From Acidimicrobiales bacterium (GTDB lineage Bacteria; Actinomycetota; Acidimicrobiia; Acidimicrobiales; SHLQ01), in the NCBI GenBank assembly GCA_020628865.1, contig JAHDEJ010000004.1:99374-163373 (forward strand): a stretch of 64,000 nucleotides of DNA, given 5' to 3'. Numbering within the stretch: the stretch's first letter is position 1; each line of letters begins with the position of its first letter. Shown here in pieces: positions 58,914 to 64,000 of the stretch. The position numbers and the translations under genes were made by a program. Under the pieces are notes generated by a model that saw nothing but the letters and a program-made list of their open reading frames with translations, was not told the DNA's origin and did no database searches.

Positions 58914-60719
58914 TCAGACGCAGGTGCGGTCGGTGGAGGCTCCGCCGCTCCAGGTGCGGATGACCCACGTGGAGCCCGCCGGCTCGTTGGTTCGAGTGAA
59001 GGTGGAGATTCCCGCTCCGGGGCTGGCCACCCACCGGTCGTTTCGCCGAATGACGTGTGATCCACCGTTGTCCGCCCAGGTGAGGGTGATCGTCGTGCCG
59101 TTCTGCGACAGGGTGCAGCCATCGACGGGCGGGGGTGGGGGCGGCTCGGGATCGCCGTCGGCGACGCAGTTGCGGTCTGTGACGACGCCATTGTTCCGGG
59201 TGCGGATCACGTAGGTGGCGCCCGCCGGTGCGTTGTTGTCTGTGTAGGTCGCGACGTCTCGTCCGGGTGTCGCCAACCACGAGCCGTTGCGGCGGACGAC
59301 GTGGCGGCCGCCGTTGTCGTCCCAGTCGAGCGTGACCGTTGCGCCGGTTCTGGTGGCGATGCATCCGTCGTCGCCCGGAGGCGGCGGTGGTGGTGGTGGC
59401 GGAGGCGGCGGAGGTGCCACGTCGCCGGTGTCGAAGAAGGCGAAGCGGCCGATCGTCTGGCCGCCCCACTGATCGCCGTCGCTGCCACCGAGCAGGCCCC
59501 GGTCGGTCGTGACCAGCATCCGGACGCCGTTCAGCCCGTTGGCGGTCGGGTCCCAGGCAAGTGCCTTCCCGGTCGCCGGGTCATGAGCCGCGATCTGATC
59601 GCGGAAGACGGTCTGCGGAACGAACCGTCCGGCGTTGCGGTCCGTTGCACAGCTGTGGTCCGTGCCGACGGGGCCCGGCCATGGGTCGTCGGCGAGGGGC
59701 CCCTCGACCCAACAGAAGTGACCGCCGGTGTAGACGGCGGCATCGCTGACGGCAACGCCATAGACCGAATCGAAGTGGCGAGAGATCCAGAGCGGTTGGA
59801 CCAGGCCGTTGCCGGCGGTCGGGAGTGCGATGACGGTGTCTCGGCTCGGTGGCACGTCCGCACCGGCATTCGCCAGCACGAAGAAGGATCCGTCGGGCGA
59901 GATGTCTGCGTCGTGGAGGACGACCTGGATGTCGCTCGGATAGATGTCGGTTCGCCACCCGCTGAGCGTGCCGCCTCCCGCGGTGAGGTCGACGATGGCG
60001 GCGGCCCGACGGACCTGGCCGGCAATGGTGGCAGCTCGGTGCGCCACGATCAGTCGCTGGCCGTTCGGCGTGACCATGAGCTCGCGGACGACCGGTCCGC
60101 CGTTGCCGAGGTCACCGTTCAGGTTCATCGTGAAGCCGCTGTTCACGTTGCCGGTGCTCAGGTCGATCTCGGCGAGTCCGACCTTGGCGAGTCCGTCGAT
60201 GGTGGTGAAGTCGCCACCGACGAACAGCCGGGATCCGGTTCGCGTCAACGCGGTCACTCGCGAGTTCGCGTTCGGGTTCCAACCGTGATCGACCGCGCCG
60301 GTCACCACGTTGATTCGAGCGAGTCGACCGTGGAACGTGCCATCCACTTGGGAGAACGCGCCGGCGACGATCGCCCAGTCGCCCCCGGCGGCCTCGATGT
60401 CGTACACCGTGCCGGAGATGGACGGCACGGCCGAGCGGAGCGCCCCGGTGGTGGCATCGAAGGCGAGGAGGCCCGACCGGCTCTGATTGACGCCGTTCAC
60501 GCGGATGGTGGTGAAGGACCCGCCGACGACGATCGTGTTGCCGACCTGGGCTGCGCCGTGCAGGCGGCCGTTGACCACCTGGGGCACGTCGGTCCGCGGC
60601 GTTTCGGGGACGGTGCCGCCGTGAACCCCTTCGACCGATGCCGCCGCGATCCCGCCGCCGAGGGTGAGCACCAGCATTGCAACCACCAACATGACCAGGA
60701 CCCGACCACCGCGCTGCAT
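58914..60719 (-). CDS. Secreted delta-60-type propeller protein with two C-terminal modules
   Basis: 601 residues. Signal peptide MQRGGRVLVMLVVAMLVLTLGGGIAAA. Residues about 40-430 hold repeated GGSFTTIRVNGVNQSR / GGDFTTIDGLAKV units, a delta-60-like propeller. A run of 13 prolines separates this from two copies of the Cys-bounded module (residues 453-518 and 535-600). Both modules begin GC and end near RxC or RTC. Same architecture as 55684-57852, with different linkers. Secreted or cell-surface; ligand unknown. Confidence 0.8.
   Translation of the reverse strand: MQRGGRVLVMLVVAMLVLTLGGGIAAASVEGVHGGTVPETPRTDVPQVVNGRLHGAAQVGNTIVVGGSFTTIRVNGVNQSRSGLLAFDATTGALRSAVPSISGTVYDIEAAGGDWAIVAGAFSQVDGTFHGRLARINVVTGAVDHGWNPNANSRVTALTRTGSRLFVGGDFTTIDGLAKVGLAEIDLSTGNVNSGFTMNLNGDLGNGGPVVRELMVTPNGQRLIVAHRAATIAGQVRRAAAIVDLTAGGGTLSGWRTDIYPSDIQVVLHDADISPDGSFFVLANAGADVPPSRDTVIALPTAGNGLVQPLWISRHFDSVYGVAVSDAAVYTGGHFCWVEGPLADDPWPGPVGTDHSCATDRNAGRFVPQTVFRDQIAAHDPATGKALAWDPTANGLNGVRMLVTTDRGLLGGSDGDQWGGQTIGRFAFFDTGDVAPPPPPPPPPPPPPGDDGCIATRTGATVTLDWDDNGGRHVVRRNGSWLATPGRDVATYTDNNAPAGATYVIRTRNNGVVTDRNCVADGDPEPPPPPPVDGCTLSQNGTTITLTWADNGGSHVIRRNDRWVASPGAGISTFTRTNEPAGSTWVIRTWSGGASTDRTCV
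58920..59363 (-). repeat. Two copies of a ~65-residue Cys-bounded module
   Basis: Encoded at 59166-59363 and 58920-59117. Consensus as I read it: C, then T-x-TxxW-x-DNGG-H-V-RRN-x-W-A, a turn, T-x-N-x-PAG-T-V-IRT, then D-R-x-C. Related copies lie at 61034-61222 and 60809-61006, and more distant ones at 57391-57597 and 57637-57846. Terminal cysteines suggest a disulfide-closed beta-sandwich. I know no family with this pattern. Confidence 0.7.
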
Positions 60720-60802
60720 ATCCGCAACCTAGTTGGCAGCTCCATCCGAGGCCGCGATTTCCGCGGACCCGACCCCGGTGGGGGTCGGGTCCACGAGTGC
60801 GA

Positions 60803-62320
60803 TCAACCGCAGGGTGTGTCGATGCGTTCCTGTCCGGTGTGGGTGCGAAGCTCGTAGGTCGCACCGTTCGGAGCGTTGCGGTCGACGAAGTTGTCGACCC
60901 CACGTCCGAGCGTGGCCAGCCACTTGCCGTTTCGACGGATCACGTGCCGGCCGCCATCATCGGTCCACTCGAGGCGGACCGTGTCGCCGTCGCGTGCCAC
61001 CACGCAGTCCGGCGTGTTGCCGTCGCCCTCGACGCACGCGCGGGTCGTGACACCACCGCCACGAATGACGTAGGTGGCACCCGCCGGAGCATTCAGGTCG
61101 ACGTAGCTGGTGGTTCCGTTCGTGAGCGTGGTGAGCCAGGAACCGTTTCGGCGGACTGCCGGGGTCCGTCCGTCGTCGCTCCAACTGAGCGTCACGGTGT
61201 CGCCGGTTCGCGTGGCCGTGCAGCCGTCGCCAACCGGGGTGGGCACTGCCGGGGGCGCCGGGTCGGCTCCGCCACCGTCACCGTCGTTGCCACCGCCACC
61301 ACCGCCAGCGACGATGTCTGCCCGATAGAAGTTGTCGTTGGCGAGGCGGGTCGCCGCACTCAGCGCAGAGCTGCTCGAGTCCAACCACCAGTCGCAGTTG
61401 TTGTTGCCGTTCGGGCTGTCGTCGTAGTGGAAGTAGAGGATCGCCGCGAAGCGATCCTTGTACTCGCCAGACTTGAACAGGGCACGGGTCTCGTCGAGCC
61501 ACTGTGCCTTCTGTCCGTTGTTGCCCTCGGGTGTGCCGAACTCGGCGAGGATCAGCTGCTTGGAGGGATGCTTGCGGGCGAATCGCATGAACGGTTCGAG
61601 GCCTTCCTCGAGGGTGTCCCAGCTGTCGTTGTTGTCGCGGCAGGTGGCCCAGTTGTACTCCTGGACCGAGATGTAGTCGACGACGTCGTCGCCCGGGTAC
61701 CACTTCTCTGCGATGCGACGGTCGTTCGGGTGGATGTCGCCGACCTCGAATGCCCAGGACGTCATGATCCAGGCGAAGCGCACGTTGTCCACGCCCTGCT
61801 GTTCGAACACGTCGTGGAGTTTGCGGAATGCGGCCTTGTAGTCGGAGCTCGTGCCGAAGCCCAGGTTCTTCTTGTGTTCGGGTTCGTGATGGAAGCCCAG
61901 CACAACGGTGTCGCCGTAGCGCTTCACGCCGCTCGCCAGCGCCAGCATTTCGTTGTGGATCTTCGAACCGGGTTGGGCGTTGGCGATGTCGCTCCAACGG
62001 ACTTCCTGGCCGTTGCCTCGCTGCGGCTTGATCGATGCCATGAGCTGGCGGTCGCCGTCACGGATCCAGCGATGGAACTTCTTGTCCTCGCCGATCGAAT
62101 CGTCCCACTTGCTGAAGGTGCGAACCATGGGGAGGGTGGTGCCGAGTTGTCGCTCGAGCCTTTCGATTGCCGTCGTGTTGGTGAGCCCGTCCACCGGGGC
62201 GGCGTACGCCCCGAATGCGACTCCGTTGTCGAGTGCTTCCGCTTCGCCGACGAGCCCTGTTGTCAGAGTGCCTGCGACCATCAGGAGTGCGAGCACGCAC
62301 CCCGTCGTCATTGTTTTCAT
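60803..62320 (-). CDS. Secreted GH26-like glycosidase with two C-terminal modules
   Basis: 505 residues. Signal peptide (MKTMTTGCVLALLMVAGTLTTGLVGEAEA). GH26-like barrel at about 35-330, with the acid/base Glu in LGFHHEPEHKK and the nucleophile Glu in LILAEFGTPEGNNG. After a Gly-rich linker come two Cys-bounded modules at 367-429 and 439-504. The catalytic part is paralogous to 39190-40728, whose tail is RTX repeats instead. GGGAGG five bases before ATG 62320 fixes the start. Likely cleaves an extracellular polysaccharide. Confidence 0.85.
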   Translation of the reverse strand: MKTMTTGCVLALLMVAGTLTTGLVGEAEALDNGVAFGAYAAPVDGLTNTTAIERLERQLGTTLPMVRTFSKWDDSIGEDKKFHRWIRDGDRQLMASIKPQRGNGQEVRWSDIANAQPGSKIHNEMLALASGVKRYGDTVVLGFHHEPEHKKNLGFGTSSDYKAAFRKLHDVFEQQGVDNVRFAWIMTSWAFEVGDIHPNDRRIAEKWYPGDDVVDYISVQEYNWATCRDNNDSWDTLEEGLEPFMRFARKHPSKQLILAEFGTPEGNNGQKAQWLDETRALFKSGEYKDRFAAILYFHYDDSPNGNNNCDWWLDSSSSALSAATRLANDNFYRADIVAGGGGGGNDGDGGGADPAPPAVPTPVGDGCTATRTGDTVTLSWSDDGRTPAVRRNGSWLTTLTNGTTSYVDLNAPAGATYVIRGGGVTTRACVEGDGNTPDCVVARDGDTVRLEWTDDGGRHVIRRNGKWLATLGRGVDNFVDRNAPNGATYELRTHTGQERIDTPCG

Positions 62321-62476
62321 GTGTGCCTCCCACACCGCGCCGGACCACACACTAGGTGGTCGTAACGAAAATGCAACATCATGTCGAGTGGGTTACAGCG
62401 ATGTAGTTTGTCAACGATCGCGCCCGCCGTTGCCTCGCCGCGATCAACACCACATTCCGCGGTCACTTCACTACAG

Positions 62477-62519
62477 GTGGGGGCAGCCCCCGGATGTGAG
62501 GGAGTGCGCGCGGAGGGTG
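62477..62519 (+). repeat. 43-nt repeat, copy 2 (inverted relative to 52185-52227)
   Basis: Starts GTGGGGGCAGCCCCC (with the core palindrome GGGGGC-A-GCCCCC) and ends TGCGCGCGGAGGGTG, 42 nt upstream of the nadC start. It marks the right end of the segment bracketed by the inverted pair. Confidence 0.7.
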
Positions 62520-62561
62520 CTGATGGCGGAGGGTGTGCAGGCCAGGAAGTAGCGTGGAGGC

Positions 62562-63437
62562 GTGTCCCGGTACCTTGATCCTCCCTTGCACGAGGTGCGC
62601 GACGTCGTCACCCGTGCGCTCGCTGAAGACCTGACGCCGCTGGGCGACCTCACCGCCACGCTCCTGCCCGACGGCGTGACCGCAACGGCGTCCTATGTCG
62701 CACGCGACGCCGGAGCCATCGCCGGTGCCGCCTGCGCCAAGGAGACCTTTCGCCAGGTCGACGCCGACCTCGTGGTCGACTGGCGGGTGGCCGACGGCAC
62801 GGTGGTGGAGCCGATGACCACCATCGCCACGGTGCGTGGATCGCTCGAGTCCATCCTCATCGCCGAGCGGACCTCCCTGAACTTCCTCATGTATCTGAGT
62901 GGAATCGCCACCAACACCCGACGGTACGTCGATGCGGCCGACGGTGGCGCCCAGGTGTGGGACACCCGCAAGACGACTCCCGGACTGCGATCCCTCGAGA
63001 AGGCGGCGGTGCGATCGGGCGGCGCCCGCAACCATCGCGGCAACCTCAGCGACTGGATCATGCTGAAGGACAATCACCTCATGGGTCTCCCGATCGCCGA
63101 CGGCGTCGCCCTGTCCCGCGAGCGATGGCCGGGACGGACCGTGCACGTCGAAGCAGACCGGCTCGAACAGGTCGAAGCGGCGGTGGAAGCGGGCGCCGAC
63201 GCGATCCTGCTCGACAACATGGACGTCGAGACGCTGCGTGCGGCGGTGGCCCGGGTCGATGAACTCGTCGACGGTGGACGCCGCCCCCTGCTCGAAGCCA
63301 GCGGCGGCATCGACCTCACCACGATCGGACCGATCAGCCACACGGGCGTCGACATGATCTCGACGTCGAAGCTGTCGTTCGGCGCCCCAACGCTCGACAT
63401 CGGGCTCGACATCACCCCGGACCAGGTCTCCGCCTGA
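62562..63437 (+). CDS. nadC: Nicotinate-nucleotide pyrophosphorylase (quinolinate phosphoribosyltransferase)
   Basis: 291 residues from a GTG. The family blocks ALAEDLTPLGDLT, ERTSLNFLMYLSGIAT, DTRKTTPGLRSLEKAAVRSGGARNHRGNLSDWIMLKDNH and LLDNM are all present. It converts quinolinate and PRPP to nicotinate mononucleotide. nadA and nadB are not in the window, which is unusual for the gene set. Its stop overlaps coaX (TGATG). Confidence 0.96.
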   Translation: MSRYLDPPLHEVRDVVTRALAEDLTPLGDLTATLLPDGVTATASYVARDAGAIAGAACAKETFRQVDADLVVDWRVADGTVVEPMTTIATVRGSLESILIAERTSLNFLMYLSGIATNTRRYVDAADGGAQVWDTRKTTPGLRSLEKAAVRSGGARNHRGNLSDWIMLKDNHLMGLPIADGVALSRERWPGRTVHVEADRLEQVEAAVEAGADAILLDNMDVETLRAAVARVDELVDGGRRPLLEASGGIDLTTIGPISHTGVDMISTSKLSFGAPTLDIGLDITPDQVSA

Positions 63438-64000
63438 TGGGGGCCAGCTACCTCCTCGCCATCGACGTCGGGAACACCCAGACCACCTTCGGCCTGTTCG
63501 ACCTCGACGCAGGAGGGGTGACCGCAGACGACGGCCTCGTCGATCACTGGAAGGTCGCCACACAACTCGGGCGCACCGACGACGAGCTCGCAGGACTCGT
63601 CGGAAGCTTCTTCCGCCTGGCTCGCGTCGACCTCGACGACCTCGGTGGCGTCGCCGTGTGTTCGGCCGTGCCGCGGTTCCTCACCACCATCACCGGCATG
63701 GTCGAACGCTTCACCGATCTCGCCCCGACCGTGATCGGGCCGGGCGTGAAGACCGGCATGCCCATTCGATACGACAACCCACGCGAGGCCGGTGCGGACC
63801 GCATCGCCAATGCCGTCGCTGCGTACGAGCTCTTCGGCGGGCCGGCGATCGTCGTGGACCTCGGTACGGCGACCAACTTCGACATCGTGTCGGATCGGGG
63901 AGAGTTCCTCGGCGGAGCCATCCAGCCCGGCCTCGAGATCTCGCTCGACGCCCTCACCCGCAGCGCGGCCGCTCTCGCCGACGTCGAACTTCGGGTGCCG
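63437..64000 (+). CDS. coaX: Type III pantothenate kinase (5' part; cut by window end)
   Basis: The first 188 codons run to the window edge without a stop. AIDVGNTQTTFGLF is the phosphate-binding motif, GPGVKTGMPIRYDNPREAGADRIANAVAAYELFG and IVVDLGTATNFDIVS are CoaX signatures. It phosphorylates pantothenate as the first step of CoA synthesis and pairs logically with panC upstream. Start ATG 63437 lies within the nadC stop. The C-terminal third is outside the window. Confidence 0.95.
   Translation, partial: MGASYLLAIDVGNTQTTFGLFDLDAGGVTADDGLVDHWKVATQLGRTDDELAGLVGSFFRLARVDLDDLGGVAVCSAVPRFLTTITGMVERFTDLAPTVIGPGVKTGMPIRYDNPREAGADRIANAVAAYELFGGPAIVVDLGTATNFDIVSDRGEFLGGAIQPGLEISLDALTRSAAALADVELRVP

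Overview
The window is high-GC bacterial DNA that reads as an actinobacterium of class Acidimicrobiia, probably a marine Ilumatobacter-like lineage. The evidence is an F420-type LLM oxidoreductase, the DUF2342 'F420-associated' metalloprotease, a SigR/RsrA-type sigma/anti-sigma pair, DUF2510 proteins, and the N-terminal PGWW...DGRWYPP tag common in that class. I found 67 protein genes, two of them new selenoprotein calls, and no rRNA, tRNA, CRISPR array, transposase or integrase. No stretch longer than 300 nt lacks a gene; the longest gaps are 10396-10686 and 40729-41022.

Layout. 1-5.2 kb: metabolic genes (DUF1295 membrane protein, FAD oxidoreductase, D-2-hydroxyacid dehydrogenase, M20 amidohydrolase, DUF1697). 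5.2-13.7 kb: a quaternary-amine block. An IclR regulator faces a gamma-butyrobetaine hydroxylase, a BKACE cleavage enzyme and a carnitine dehydrogenase, which together suit gamma-butyrobetaine to carnitine to 3-dehydrocarnitine to betainyl-CoA. A second IclR gene is coupled to an MttB-family methyltransferase. Within and beside this block lie two genes with an in-frame TGA exactly at the redox-active position: an Rv2466c-type DsbA-fold protein (10687-11325) and a glutathione peroxidase (14371-14829). Each TGA is followed after exactly 14 nt by a stem-loop of bacterial SECIS type. 14.8-27.7 kb: ornithine cyclodeaminase-like and PLP dehydratase genes, two amidases, and a TetR-centred divergent locus (carotenoid oxygenase and LLM oxidoreductase against CoA ligase and two thiolases).

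27.8-36.2 kb: an ECF sigma factor with a membrane partner, DoxX, MmgE/PrpD, a methyltransferase coupled to a Lin0512 protein, a PPOX protein coupled to AzlC/AzlD, and a serine hydrolase. 36.3-42.8 kb: surface and signalling genes (a 799-aa coiled-coil protein with a heptad array, a secreted GH26-like protein with RTX repeats, DUF2510, PilZ, EcsC). 42.9-54.1 kb: a tight housekeeping run: SigR-like sigma, anti-sigma, small membrane protein, metalloprotease, tilS, hpt, ftsH, folE, folP, a catalytically dead DSP-like protein, folB, folK, DUF2520, panC, CobW GTPase. nadC and coaX resume this cofactor theme at 62.5 kb.

Between cobW and nadC (54.1-62.3 kb) lies an accessory block: an ECF sigma factor fused to a transmembrane helix and a long extracytoplasmic tail, two secreted delta-60-type propeller proteins, a second GH26-like protein, an aldose epimerase and a 38-aa ORF. 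Three of the secreted proteins end in two copies each of a roughly 65-residue Cys-bounded module that I cannot assign to a known family. A 43-nt imperfect inverted repeat pair (52185-52227 and 62477-62519) brackets the panC-cobW-accessory segment. The best candidates for something undescribed are the two selenoproteins and this sigma-plus-surface-module block.
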